Below are positions 50,200 to 59,198 of a DNA stretch of 64,000 nucleotides, piece by piece. Source of the DNA: Bacteroidales bacterium (GTDB lineage Bacteria > Bacteroidota > Bacteroidia > Bacteroidales > UBA932); contig JAFXUS010000007.1 in the NCBI GenBank assembly GCA_017535125.1, positions 21,504-85,503 on the forward strand, read 5' to 3'. The translations under genes and the position numbers were made by a program. Each line of letters opens with the position of its first letter. Positions within the stretch are counted from its first letter, which is position 1. Under the pieces are notes generated by a model. That model worked only from the letters and a program-made list of their open reading frames with translations. It did no database searches and had not been told where the DNA came from.

Positions 50200-50309
50200 C
50201 AAAATTAGATGGAATAGCATAGTTTCTTTTTCTATAGATTTCAAATGCTTTCTTTGCCGTACAAGGGCACCTTTCCGTTTGTTCATTTTTATTCTTTTTT
50301 GTTCATTTT
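50200..50309. promoter_or_regulatory. Divergent control region C (PUL operon / HTCS)
   Basis: A minus-strand TAATTTTG box (50200-50207) is identical to those of the CE1 genes at 29533 and 34517. Upstream lie GTACAA (50259-50264) and two direct repeats TTTGTTCATTTT (50278-50289 and 50298-50309), spaced 20 bases, about two helix turns. The core TTGTTCA is shared with regions A and B. It is a candidate HTCS-binding array that would make the regulator autoregulated. Confidence 0.6.
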
Positions 50310-50345
50310 ACGTGATATTTGACGAAAATTTAGTAATATAGAGGT

Positions 50346-53300
50346 ATGAAAATAAAACATTTACTGTTCGTTCCCCTGCTGGCGCTGTCCTGCGCCGGTC
50401 CGCAGGCGACTCCCGGATCCCTTCCGGGCGTCGGAAACGTCGTCATCGCCGACCGCCTTTCCAACCAGCGGGTGAACGCTTTCGCGGAAGACGCCGACGG
50501 CCATATCTGGATCGGCACCTTCCGCGGGCTCAACAAATACAGCATTCAGGATTATCACCAATATTTCTGCGCGGACGACACGCTAGGGCTACCTGATAAC
50601 CAGGTGACCGCCCTGTACAGCAACGCCGCCGGCCAGCTCTGGGTCGGCACGGCCAACGGTGTCGCGCTGCGCACGGAAGAAGGCGCGTTCCGGCGCATCT
50701 GCATGAAGGGAGACAACCGCAACGTGAGCCAAATCGTCGAGACCCGCGACGGGCGGATGTTATTCAACTGCTCCGGACAGCTGTTCCGTTATGACGAAGC
50801 GGCCGACTGTATCGTTTCCGCCATCCTGGACTTCGGCGGTCTCACCACCCTGGTCGGCAAGGACGGCCGCATCTGGACTGCGTCCATGACGGAGTTGCGC
50901 TGCTTCGACCCGTCCGACTTCTCCCCTGCCGGATCCTGGCCGGCCCGCCACCCGGTCTACCACATCGCCATGGCCTCTTCCGGCGAAATCTGGCTCTCCG
51001 GCATGGGTGAACTCAGCATCTTCGACCCGCGTTCAGAGACCTGGCAGCCGCTTCCCCCCGCCATCCGGCGGGAGAAAAGGCTTATCGGCGGCGATATCGA
51101 CATCCTCTTCGTCAACGGCACAGACATCCTGCTCCATACCATCGCCGATGGCATGTTCTGCTACAACCAGACCAACGGCCGCCTGCTGCATCAGGCGGAT
51201 CCGGGATTCCCCTACGACATTCCGACCTTCGAGTACCGTACCATTTTCCGCGACAGCCGGGGCAACCTATGGTTCGGCTCCACCGACCAGGGCTACAGCG
51301 TCTCCTACGTGGACAAGGGCGGATTCGACGGCAACCGCTACCTGACCGACCAGTTCCTGCACAAATCGGTCGTATCCGTCTGTGCGGACCGGGACGACCA
51401 TCTCTGGATCACCACCCTCAACGACGGCCTGTTCGTCTACGACCTGAACGCCAAAACGCTGCAGCAGATTGACATGAAACGCCTGGTACCGGACAACACC
51501 GTCGGCTATATCCGTTGTTCCGGGCTCTTCTGCGACAAGCAGGGAGAGCTCTGGCTCGTCGTGACCGAGAAATATCGCGTGCTCCGCTGCCGCTTTGACG
51601 GGAAGCAGTTGCACGTGGTGGACCGTATCGACATGTTCAACCCTATCGCCGTGTCCCAGGACGACCTGGACCGCATCTGGATATCCGCCTATTCCTCGGA
51701 ATTGGTCCGCTACGACAAGAATACCCGCGTCACGGAGCGCTTCCAGCTGCCGGGCGACAAATGGACCTACGCTCCCGCCATGGTCCAGGTGGCCCCGGGC
51801 CGCATGCTGATCGCCTCTTTCGACAACCTGATCTGCGAGGTGTTCACCAATTCCGGCGAGGCCCGCTTCATCGAAACACCTGACGAGGAATGGAAATACA
51901 ACGTCCGGCACGCCGTCTTGAACCCCACCTGCCTCTTTCTGGACAGCGCCGGGGATGTCTGGCTCGGCACCGTCGGCAACGGCCTGTTCCGCCACGACCA
52001 CACCCTCCGCCGCACCCGGCCGGTCGAAGGCGCCTTCTGCCCGGACATCTGCTCCATCCAGGAGGACCAGCAAGGCAATATCTGGATCAGCACCCAGAAC
52101 GGCCTCTGCCGCTATGACCGCACGATTGGAGACGTCACCCTTTTCTCCGAGCGCGACGGCATCGGCGGCGACCAGTTCTACAACGCTTCCTCCTGCGCGC
52201 TGCCGGACGGCACGCTCGTCTTCGGAGGCACCCACGGACTCACCTTCTTCAATCCGCTGGACATCCAGCGGAAATACGCCGGCAAACTGGTGTTCGAGGA
52301 TCTCAGGATCCACAACGAACTCGTTTACCCGTCTCCCGACGGGCCCATCGCCACGGAGCTCGTGCGGCAGCCGGACATCACCATCCGCCACGAGCAGAAC
52401 GGCTTCAGCATTTCGTATGCCGCCCTCGACTATGCCGAGTACACCAGCATCCGCTACGAGTACATGATGGACGGCTTCGACGGCTATTGGATCGAAGCCG
52501 GCACGGCGAACGAGGCCTACTATGCCAACCTCCCGGCGGGGCACTACCGCTTCCGCGCCCGGATCCAGGACGAACCGGACAGCGAGCAGTCGCTCTCCGT
52601 GCGCATCCTGTCGCCCTGGTACCGCACCTGGTGGGCCAGGCTCCTGTTCTGGCTGCTCACCTTGCTGGTGATCGCCTTCCTCTGGCAGGTCTACCGCAAC
52701 ATCCACCGCGTCCGCAAGAAGGCCGCCCAGCATATCCGCGAGGTGCGCCGCGAGAAGGAGCAGACCGAGCGGGAGAAGGAGGAGGAGCAGCGCCTCAACC
52801 GCGTCCAGATGAATTATTTCGCCAATGTGGCGCATGAGTTCCGCACCCCGCTCACCATGATCGCGGGGCCGGTGGAGCAGCTCGCCGCCTCCCCCGCCAT
52901 CCAGGGGCAGGACCGCAAGCTGGTGGGCATCGCCCAGCGCAACACCGCCTGGATGCTTTCACTGGTAGGCCAGCTGCTGGACTTCAACCGCATCGGCAAC
53001 AAGAAGCTGCAGCTCAAGGTGGCCGAAGGCGACATCGTGGCGCCGCTCAGCGAAGCCGCCGACCTGTTCCGCTTCAACGCGGAATCCAAGGGCATCGAAT
53101 TCAACACCCACGGCCTGGAAGACAACTTCACAATGTGGCGGGACGCCGACAAGGTGACCAAGATCACAATGAACCTGTTGTCCAACGCGATGAAGTTCAC
53201 GCCGCCGGGCGGCAAAGTGGCCCTGTCGTTCGATGTGCTCCCCCGGGAAGAGGTCGCACGCGATTTCGCGCTCACGGAGGCCGACATCGATACGCAATAC

Positions 53301-54374
53301 GCCCAGATCCGCGTTTCTGACACGGGCCGCGGCATCCCGGAAGACCAGCTGGAGAAGATTTTCGAGCGCTTCAACCAGGCCGGCCGGGGCGACGTGGCCG
53401 GCACCGGCATCGGACTCTACTATTCCCGCGCGCTCGCGGAGCTGCACCACGGCTACATCCACGCCAGAAATCGTTTAGGGGGGGGTGCCGAATTCACGCT
53501 GGTCCTGCCCGTGAGCGCCGTTTCCTACACGGACGACGAGCGCACCACGGACGATCCGCTGCGCCAGCGCATGCCCGCCCAGGAGGTCGAGTCCGGACAG
53601 CCCGTCGCGGACGAGACGGCCGACAAACGCCGTGTCGTCGTCGTGGATGACGACATCGACGTGGCCAACTATGTCAAGGTGCTGCTATCGCCGTATTATC
53701 AGGTCCTCATCCACTTCGACGCAGATTCAGCGCTGAAGGCACTGGAGGAGGAGGCGCCGGATCTCGTGATCAGCGACGTGGTGATGCCCGGCAAGAGCGG
53801 CTACGAGCTCTGCGAGGCCATCAAGGGCAACCTCCAGCTCAGCCACATCCCCGTGATCCTGGTCACGGCCAAGGTGGCCGTGGAAAGTCAGGTGCAGGGG
53901 CTCGACAAGGGTGCGGACGCCTACGTGACCAAGCCTTTCAACCCGTCTTATCTGCTCGCCCTCGTGAAATCCCTGCTGGAGAACCGGGACAAGCTGCGCC
54001 AGCGGCTCGGGTCCGTGACCAGCACCGAGGACATCGAGCCGGAGGCCCTGTCGCCGCGCGACAACGCCTTCATGAAGGAGCTTTACGACTTGATGGACAA
54101 GGAGTTGGCGAATCAGGAGCTGGACATCAACCGCATCACGGAGATGATGCGTATCTCCCGTACCAAGTTCTACTACAAGGTCAAGGGTCTGACAGGCGAG
54201 AATCCGGGCGTCTTCTTCAAGCGCTACAAGCTCAACCGTGCCGCCGACCTGCTCAAGGAGGGCAAGCACAACATGTCGGAGATCGCCTGGATGACGGGCT
54301 TCAACACCCTCTCCCACTTCTCCACCTCCTTCAAGAAGCAGTTCGGCGTCCCCCCGTCGGAGTATGTAGGCTAG
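50346..54374 (+). CDS. Hybrid two-component system sensor/regulator (HTCS)
   Basis: 1342 residues. An N-terminal signal with a lipobox-like LALSCAG is followed by a periplasmic sensor of two-component beta-propeller repeats (units such as DGHIWIGTFRGLNKY and AGQLWVGTANGV) and a Y_Y_Y domain (about 660-755). One transmembrane helix is near 765-785. The cytoplasmic kinase has His830 in ANVAHEFRTPLTM and ATPase boxes NLLSNAMKFTP and VSDTGRGIPEDQLEKIFERF. A receiver follows with DDDIDVA and the phosphoacceptor Asp1144 in LVISDVVMPGKSG. The AraC-type DNA-binding domain ends the protein (ISRTKFYYKVKGLTG, IAWMTGFNTLSHFSTSFKKQFGVPPSEY). A G8 tract at 53478-53485 lies in the ATPase domain. It is divergent from the PUL operon and presumably activates it. 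Confidence 0.96.
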   Translation: MKIKHLLFVPLLALSCAGPQATPGSLPGVGNVVIADRLSNQRVNAFAEDADGHIWIGTFRGLNKYSIQDYHQYFCADDTLGLPDNQVTALYSNAAGQLWVGTANGVALRTEEGAFRRICMKGDNRNVSQIVETRDGRMLFNCSGQLFRYDEAADCIVSAILDFGGLTTLVGKDGRIWTASMTELRCFDPSDFSPAGSWPARHPVYHIAMASSGEIWLSGMGELSIFDPRSETWQPLPPAIRREKRLIGGDIDILFVNGTDILLHTIADGMFCYNQTNGRLLHQADPGFPYDIPTFEYRTIFRDSRGNLWFGSTDQGYSVSYVDKGGFDGNRYLTDQFLHKSVVSVCADRDDHLWITTLNDGLFVYDLNAKTLQQIDMKRLVPDNTVGYIRCSGLFCDKQGELWLVVTEKYRVLRCRFDGKQLHVVDRIDMFNPIAVSQDDLDRIWISAYSSELVRYDKNTRVTERFQLPGDKWTYAPAMVQVAPGRMLIASFDNLICEVFTNSGEARFIETPDEEWKYNVRHAVLNPTCLFLDSAGDVWLGTVGNGLFRHDHTLRRTRPVEGAFCPDICSIQEDQQGNIWISTQNGLCRYDRTIGDVTLFSERDGIGGDQFYNASSCALPDGTLVFGGTHGLTFFNPLDIQRKYAGKLVFEDLRIHNELVYPSPDGPIATELVRQPDITIRHEQNGFSISYAALDYAEYTSIRYEYMMDGFDGYWIEAGTANEAYYANLPAGHYRFRARIQDEPDSEQSLSVRILSPWYRTWWARLLFWLLTLLVIAFLWQVYRNIHRVRKKAAQHIREVRREKEQTEREKEEEQRLNRVQMNYFANVAHEFRTPLTMIAGPVEQLAASPAIQGQDRKLVGIAQRNTAWMLSLVGQLLDFNRIGNKKLQLKVAEGDIVAPLSEAADLFRFNAESKGIEFNTHGLEDNFTMWRDADKVTKITMNLLSNAMKFTPPGGKVALSFDVLPREEVARDFALTEADIDTQYAQIRVSDTGRGIPEDQLEKIFERFNQAGRGDVAGTGIGLYYSRALAELHHGYIHARNRLGGGAEFTLVLPVSAVSYTDDERTTDDPLRQRMPAQEVESGQPVADETADKRRVVVVDDDIDVANYVKVLLSPYYQVLIHFDADSALKALEEEAPDLVISDVVMPGKSGYELCEAIKGNLQLSHIPVILVTAKVAVESQVQGLDKGADAYVTKPFNPSYLLALVKSLLENRDKLRQRLGSVTSTEDIEPEALSPRDNAFMKELYDLMDKELANQELDINRITEMMRISRTKFYYKVKGLTGENPGVFFKRYKLNRAADLLKEGKHNMSEIAWMTGFNTLSHFSTSFKKQFGVPPSEYVG
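53478..53485 (+). repeat. G8 homopolymer inside the HTCS kinase domain
   Basis: The codons around residues 1041-1047 read AGA AAT CGT TTA GGG GGG GGT, encoding RNRLGGG. Neighbouring codons for the same residues are mostly CGC, AAC, CTG and GGC. A one-base slip would cut the protein before its receiver and AraC domains. Confidence 0.8.
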
Positions 54375-55417
54375 AACTTTCTCAGCAGGACCGTGTCGCC
54401 GGCCTCGAGGGGGGCGGTGCCGCGGAAGGCGTTGTAGAGACGGAGTTTGCTGAGCTGGATACCGAACATCTGGGAGATGTCCCAGAGGGTCATGCCGTCC
54501 TGCTCCACTTCATATTTCCCGTAGCCGGGCTCGGCCTGGGCCTTCTTGCGGTCCAGATAGACCATCATGCCGGGACGCAGGGGCACCAGCGCGTCGAGGT
54601 CGTTGAAGCGCAGGAGCTGTTTCTCGGAGAAATGATATTCAGCCGCCAGCGATGCCCAGGTCTCCCCTTCGATGGCGCGCACGTAGCGGGCGCCGTTCAT
54701 CGTATAGACCTCGCGGGCCAGCGAGAGCGACACGGTCTCCTTGCCCTGCACCGTGCGCGACACCTGATCAGGATCCGGCACAGGCTGTGTGCGAACCGGT
54801 TCTTCCCGGACCGTCTGCGGCGGCACGGGAACGACCGGCACCACGACCGGGGCCTCCTGCGGCGTCACTTTCGGTTTCTCGACCGGCGCCGCCGGCTCTT
54901 CAGCCGGAAGCTCGTCCGGCGTCATCGCGTCGTAGCGGTACAGCTCGAAATCTTCGATCAAGGTGATCAGTTTGTTGGCGTAGCCCGGATCGGTGGCATA
55001 GCCGGCGCGGCGCAGCCCCTTCGCCCACTCCTTGTAGTCCGTGGGATCGAGTTCGAAGAGTGAATGGTAGCGCTCCCTGCCCCGCAGGAAATCCGAATGC
55101 GCGCGGTATGATTCCTCCACGCTCGGATAGACGCGGAAGCATTCGTCCGCCTTGTCGTCATCCTTGAAGAACTTCTCCCCCGTCCAGTCGTTGTGGCATT
55201 TCATGCCGAAATGGTTGTTGGCCTGCGCGGCCAGCGGAGACAGGCCGGCGCCCGATTCCAGCAGCGCCTGCGCGAGCGTGATGCTCGCCGGCACGCCGGT
55301 GCGCTGCATTTCACGCACGGCCAGCGGATAATACCGGTCGATGTAAGTCTGGCGCGGGTTCTTGGCTGCGCTGAGGAAGAGCGTTGCCAACGCGAGAAGA
55401 AGTAGGATCCGTTTCAT
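54371..55417 (-). CDS. Glucosaminidase (GH73-type) with two LysM domains
   Basis: 348 residues from the ATG at 55417, which begins the signal peptide (LLLLALATLFLSAA). The glucosaminidase domain (about 25-170) shows ITLAQALLESGAG with the predicted catalytic Glu, NNHFGMKC, and YATDPGYANKLITLIE. A Pro/Val/Glu-rich linker (about 185-235) leads to two LysM-like modules (AIEGETWASLAAEYHFSEKQL and VEQDGMTLWDISQMFGI). It hydrolyses peptidoglycan glycan chains at GlcNAc. It converges on the HTCS with overlapping stop codons (CTAG). Its promoter box lies 7 bases upstream, just beyond the rnz stop. Confidence 0.88.
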   Translation of the reverse strand: MKRILLLLALATLFLSAAKNPRQTYIDRYYPLAVREMQRTGVPASITLAQALLESGAGLSPLAAQANNHFGMKCHNDWTGEKFFKDDDKADECFRVYPSVEESYRAHSDFLRGRERYHSLFELDPTDYKEWAKGLRRAGYATDPGYANKLITLIEDFELYRYDAMTPDELPAEEPAAPVEKPKVTPQEAPVVVPVVPVPPQTVREEPVRTQPVPDPDQVSRTVQGKETVSLSLAREVYTMNGARYVRAIEGETWASLAAEYHFSEKQLLRFNDLDALVPLRPGMMVYLDRKKAQAEPGYGKYEVEQDGMTLWDISQMFGIQLSKLRLYNAFRGTAPLEAGDTVLLRKF

Positions 55418-55423
55418 CAACGG

Positions 55424-55431
55424 CAAAGATA
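55424..55431 (-). promoter_or_regulatory. -7 box TATCTTTG of the GH73/LysM gene
   Basis: On the minus strand the box ends 7 bases before the ATG and directly abuts the stop of rnz. It implies a leaderless transcript. Confidence 0.6.
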
Positions 55432-56235
55432 CTAAAAATCGATTACATCGCCATCCTGTGCGGCCAGGGTGTCCGGGAAGACATCCCGGCACTCCTGCAG
55501 GAGGGCGTCGAAATCCGTGATCCGGGAAGAATAGTGGCCGATGGCCAGCCGGCCGGCTCCCGCATCGCGGGCGCACTCGGCGGCCTGTCTCGCGGTGGAA
55601 TGCCAGCGCGCCACGGCCTTGTCCGCCATTTCCTGCGGATAGGTGGCCTCGTGGTAGAGGAGATCCACCCCGCGCACCCACTCCGCCTCCTCCGGGAAGG
55701 GAACGGTGTCGGAGCAATACGCGTAGCTCTTCGGGTGATAATCGGGATTCTCCTGTTTGTGCCTTTCGGTCACGATCTCGTTGAAACGGTATCCGTAGCA
55801 TTCGATCTTGTGCCGGAGCGGAAAGGCGCTGACCGTCACGTGCTTGGACGTATGGATGAGTTGCGGCTCGCGGCAGTCCACGGCCGTGAATTTGATCTCA
55901 TAGCCGTCCCACTCCCCGAAGAAACTCTTGTAGAAGTTGAGCACGGAGCCCAGGGCCTGCGGTCCGTAAATGTAGAGCGGAGCCGTCCGGCCGTACATCG
56001 TCATCGTGTTCAGCAGACCGAAGAGGCCGAACAGATGGTCGCCGTGGATATGGGAAATGAAAATGGCCTCCACCTTCATGAATGAGAGGTGGGCGCGCCG
56101 CATCTGCTGCTGCGTGCCCTCCCCGCAATCCAAGAGGAACAAGCGCCCATGCACGGCGAGCATCTGGGCGCTTGGATTCCTATCAGAAATGGGCATGGCC
56201 GAAGCCGTGCCCATTATCGTGAGTGTGAAGTTCAT
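55432..56235 (-). CDS. rnz: Ribonuclease Z (short form)
   Basis: 267 residues of the metallo-beta-lactamase fold. It matures tRNA 3' ends, which matters here because two of three tRNA genes in the window lack encoded CCA. The zinc motif is ISHIHGDHLFGLFG; other family features are LLDCGEGTQQQMRR, ATYPQEMADKAVARWHST and GHYSSRI. The stretch between CYGYRFNE and YCSDT is about 35 residues shorter than in typical ~305-residue RNase Z. The start ATG lies 6 bases after rpsA, so the genes may be co-transcribed. Confidence 0.9.
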   Translation of the reverse strand: MNFTLTIMGTASAMPISDRNPSAQMLAVHGRLFLLDCGEGTQQQMRRAHLSFMKVEAIFISHIHGDHLFGLFGLLNTMTMYGRTAPLYIYGPQALGSVLNFYKSFFGEWDGYEIKFTAVDCREPQLIHTSKHVTVSAFPLRHKIECYGYRFNEIVTERHKQENPDYHPKSYAYCSDTVPFPEEAEWVRGVDLLYHEATYPQEMADKAVARWHSTARQAAECARDAGAGRLAIGHYSSRITDFDALLQECRDVFPDTLAAQDGDVIDF

Positions 56236-56241
56236 CGGGTA

Positions 56242-58092
56242 TTACTCGCCTTTCTCGAGCTTCTCCTTCAGAGCGGCCAGGGCGTCGATGTCGCCGAGCG
56301 TAGTCTTCTCGACATTGGCGTTGACCTTCTTGACGGCCTTCTTGGTGGTCTCGGCCTCGGTGGCGGCGGCGCGCTCCTTGACCTCCTGGTAGGTGCGCAG
56401 GTGGCTCACCAGGATGCGGCGGGTGGAGCGACGGAGCTCGATCACCTTGAACGGCAGGGTCTCGCCGGCGACGGCCTGCTTGCCGTCTTCCTTGACGAGC
56501 TCGCGGTTGAACGCGAAGCCTTCGGCGTCAGCACCGAGGGTGATGTTGGCACCCTTGTCGGTCAGGGAAGCGATGGTACCCTCGACGGTGGAGCCGACCG
56601 GGAACTTGGCCTCGATCTCATCCCAAGGGTTCGGGACAAGCTGCTTGTGGCCGAGGCTGAGCTTGTGGTTCTGCTCGTCGAAGTCGAGAATCTGGACGTC
56701 GATCACGTCGCCCGGGTTCACCACCTCGGACGGGTGCTTGATCTTGTTCCAGCTGAGGTCGCTGATGTGCACGAGACCCTCGACACCGTCCTCCAGCTCG
56801 GCGAACACGCCGAAGTTGGTGATGTTGCGGACCGTAGCCTTCTGCTTGCTGCCGACGGGATACTTCTCGCGGATGCTCTCCCAAGGATTCGGCATGAGCT
56901 GCTTCAGACCGAGGGAGATCTTGCGGGCCTCACGGTCGATGGAAAGCACCTGGGCCTCCACCTCGTCGCCGACCTTCAGGAACTCCTGCGCGGAGTGCAG
57001 TCTCGGAGACCAGGACATTTCGGACACGTGGACCAGACCCTCGACACCCGGCTCGATCTCGATGAAGGCGCCGTAGTCAGCGATGAGAATGACCTTGCCC
57101 TTGACCTTGTCACCTTCCTTGATGTTGGCGTCCAGGTTGTCCCACGGGTGCGGGGTGAGCTGCTTGAGACCAAGCGCGATGCGCTTCTGCTGCTCGTTGA
57201 AGTCGAGGACGACGACCTTGATCTTCTCGTCCAGGGAGACGACCTCCTCGGGGTGGTTGACACGGCCCCAGGACAGATCGGTGATGTGGATGAGACCGTC
57301 CACGCCGCCGAGGTCGACGAACACGCCGTAGTTGGTGATGTTCTTGACCACGCCTTCGAGGACCTGGCCCTTCTCCAGCTTGCTGATGAGCTCGGCACGC
57401 TTGGCTTCCTGCTCGGCCTCGAGGAGCGCCTTGTGGGAAACGACGACGTTGCGGAACTCCTGGTTGATCTTGACGATCTTGCAGTCGATGTTCTGGTTGA
57501 CGAACTGGTCGTAGTCACGGATCGGCTTGATGTCGATCTGGCTGCCCGGCAGGAAGGCCTCGATGCCGAACACGTCGACGATCATACCGCCCTTCGTGCG
57601 GGTCTTCACGAAGCCCTTGACGATCTCGTCGTTCTCGAAGGCCTCGTTCACTCTATCCCAAGACTTGAGGGTGCGGGCCTTGCGGTGGGAAAGCACCAGC
57701 TGGCCCTTCTTGTCCTCGGCGGACTCCACATAGACTTCCACCTTGTCGCCGACCTTCACGTCGGGATCGTAGCGGAATTCGGACACGGGGATGACGCCCT
57801 CGCTCTTGCCACCGATCGTGACGACGATCTCGCGCTTGGTGACGGCGGTCACCTCACCCTCGACCACTTCGTTCTCGACGACCTTGGACAGCGTGGCGCT
57901 GTAAGCGTCCTCGATGGCCTTCTTGTCGGTGCTGCCATAGACATCGCCGCCCTCGAAGGCGTCCCAGTCAAAGTCCTCCGGCTTCACGGACGCATTCATC
58001 CGCACACCGGCAGCCTTGGTTTCTTTTTTCTCCTGGGGAGCCTCCACTGCGGGGGCCTCAGCCACAGGAACTTCGTTCTTAATTTCTTCCAT
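56242..58092 (-). CDS. rpsA: 30S ribosomal protein S1
   Basis: 616 residues with a run of S1 RNA-binding repeats. The recurring units include GMIVDVFGIEAFLPGSQI, NYGVFVDLGGVDGLIHITDLSW, DYGAFIEIEPGVEGLVHVSEMSW and NFGVFAELEDGVEGLVHISDLSW. An acidic Ala/Glu-rich N-terminus and a Lys/Glu-rich C-terminus flank them. S1 helps mRNA bind the 30S subunit, and is especially relevant in Bacteroidota where Shine-Dalgarno sequences are scarce. It has its own promoter and leader (58093-58175). Confidence 0.96.
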   Translation of the reverse strand: MEEIKNEVPVAEAPAVEAPQEKKETKAAGVRMNASVKPEDFDWDAFEGGDVYGSTDKKAIEDAYSATLSKVVENEVVEGEVTAVTKREIVVTIGGKSEGVIPVSEFRYDPDVKVGDKVEVYVESAEDKKGQLVLSHRKARTLKSWDRVNEAFENDEIVKGFVKTRTKGGMIVDVFGIEAFLPGSQIDIKPIRDYDQFVNQNIDCKIVKINQEFRNVVVSHKALLEAEQEAKRAELISKLEKGQVLEGVVKNITNYGVFVDLGGVDGLIHITDLSWGRVNHPEEVVSLDEKIKVVVLDFNEQQKRIALGLKQLTPHPWDNLDANIKEGDKVKGKVILIADYGAFIEIEPGVEGLVHVSEMSWSPRLHSAQEFLKVGDEVEAQVLSIDREARKISLGLKQLMPNPWESIREKYPVGSKQKATVRNITNFGVFAELEDGVEGLVHISDLSWNKIKHPSEVVNPGDVIDVQILDFDEQNHKLSLGHKQLVPNPWDEIEAKFPVGSTVEGTIASLTDKGANITLGADAEGFAFNRELVKEDGKQAVAGETLPFKVIELRRSTRRILVSHLRTYQEVKERAAATEAETTKKAVKKVNANVEKTTLGDIDALAALKEKLEKGE

Positions 58093-58175
58093 GTTGTAAT
58101 TGAAACAAACTAGTAGTTAAACAATATTTTACGTACCACTGTCCGGCATCGCCGGATTTCGGGCGGGCAAAGTTA
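58093..58175 (-). promoter_or_regulatory. rpsA promoter and leader
   Basis: The minus-strand -7 box TAACTTTG is at 58168-58175. The transcript would carry a leader of about 70 bases with a small hairpin (CCGGC-GAT-GCCGG, about 58143-58155 on the minus strand) and then AT-rich sequence up to the ATG. S1 autoregulation through the leader is possible but not shown. Confidence 0.55.
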
Positions 58176-58196
58176 GCAAATAATTCTGATTTTCAC

Positions 58197-58204
58197 TATC
58201 TTTG
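58197..58204 (+). promoter_or_regulatory. recR promoter, -7 box TATCTTTG
   Basis: It matches TAnnTTTG and ends 20 bases before the recR ATG at 58224. It is divergent from the rpsA promoter. Confidence 0.6.
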
Positions 58205-58223
58205 CTATGTTATTTTACAAATA

Positions 58224-58895
58224 ATGTATTCCACCGAGAAATATCCTTCCAAAGTCCTGCAGGAGGCCGTCGAGGCCATCGGTTCGCTGCCCGGCGTAGG
58301 CTCCCGCAGCGCCCTGCGCCTCGCCCTGCACCTGCTGAACCAGCCCGCCGAACAGATCCATCATTTCACGGAAGCCGTGAACCGCCTCGCGGACGACGTC
58401 CACTACTGCCACATCTGCCAGATGATCGCGGACGCGGACACCTGTTCCATCTGCGCCGACCGCACGCGCGACGCACGCACCATCTGTGTGGTGGAGAGCG
58501 TGCGCGACGTGATGAGCATCGAGGCCACGGGCCAGTACCGCGGGGTCTATCACGTCCTCGGCGGCATCATCTCCCCCATCGACGGCGTCGGTCCTTCGGA
58601 CCTGAAAATCAAGGAATTGGTGGAGCGCATCGAGCGGATGCACGCGGAGGACGCCGCCACGGAGGACCTGCCCGGCGGCGACAGCCTGAGTCTCGGGGAT
58701 ATCGAAATTATTTTCGCATTGTCCGGCGACGTCGAAGGCGAAACGACTTCCTTATATATTTACCGCCAGATCGAAGACAAAGGCGTGAAGGTGTCCACCC
58801 TCGCCCGCGGCCTCGGTTTCGGCGACGACCTCGAGTACGCCGACACGCTTACCCTCGGCCGCTCCATCCAGGCCCGCCAGCCTTTCCGGCCGTAA
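58224..58895 (+). CDS. recR: Recombination mediator RecR
   Basis: 223 residues. The N-terminal helix-hairpin-helix is LPGVGSRSALRLALHLL, the zinc finger has CHIC and CSIC, and the TOPRIM domain starts ICVVESVRDVMSIE and continues with HVLGGIISPIDGVGP. The C-terminus has the Walker-B-like LARGLGFGDDLEYADTLTLGRS. With RecO and RecF it loads RecA at gaps. It converges on a truncated gene with a 2-base gap. Confidence 0.95.
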   Translation: MYSTEKYPSKVLQEAVEAIGSLPGVGSRSALRLALHLLNQPAEQIHHFTEAVNRLADDVHYCHICQMIADADTCSICADRTRDARTICVVESVRDVMSIEATGQYRGVYHVLGGIISPIDGVGPSDLKIKELVERIERMHAEDAATEDLPGGDSLSLGDIEIIFALSGDVEGETTSLYIYRQIEDKGVKVSTLARGLGFGDDLEYADTLTLGRSIQARQPFRP

Positions 58896-58897
58896 CG

Positions 58898-59197
58898 TCA
58901 AAACTTGACGACGCGGAAGGAAAAAGTCTGCACGCCGATCAGCCCCAGACCGTCGACGAGCGGGTATTTCTCGCTCCAGACCAGGCTGTCCCGTTCGCTC
59001 CGGATCTCCAGGTAGAGCGTCCGGCTCCGGTCGGAGAGCGCCATGGTCTGCCGGTCCATCAGGTAGGCCTTGAAGAACAGGTCCTCGCCCGTCTCCGCGA
59101 TCTCCTTGCTCGGCAGCAGGTAGATAAAGTCCTGGGCCGCCAGCGGCAATGCCACGCAAGCCAGCAGGAACGTGGTCAGCATGCTCCTGGCTTTCAT
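58898..59197 (-). pseudogene. Truncated N-terminal fragment of an exported MG2-like protein
   Basis: 99 residues. The signal peptide (MLTTFLLACVALPLAAQ) and the following DFIYLLPSKEIAETGEDLFFKAY then LMDRQTMALSDRSRTLYL resemble the start of large (~800-residue) Bacteroidota exported proteins with macroglobulin-like MG2 domains and often a TonB-plug region. Similarity seems to stop after SEKYPLVDG, and the last ~16 residues look unrelated. The recR stop lies directly behind the stop codon, so the rest of the gene is missing rather than frameshifted nearby. It is 1 base upstream of the TlpA-like gene's stop. A genuine small protein is the alternative. Confidence 0.5.
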
Positions 59198-59198
59198 A

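Noticed and set aside
50175..50345. Invertible promoter between the HTCS and PUL operon
   Set aside because: The repeats there are direct, not inverted, and no invertase gene is in the window.
55418..55801. N-terminal extension of the GH73/LysM frame by 128 codons
   Set aside because: It runs antisense-style through rnz, is Arg/Gly/Pro-rich, and precedes a good signal peptide and promoter box at 55417-55431.
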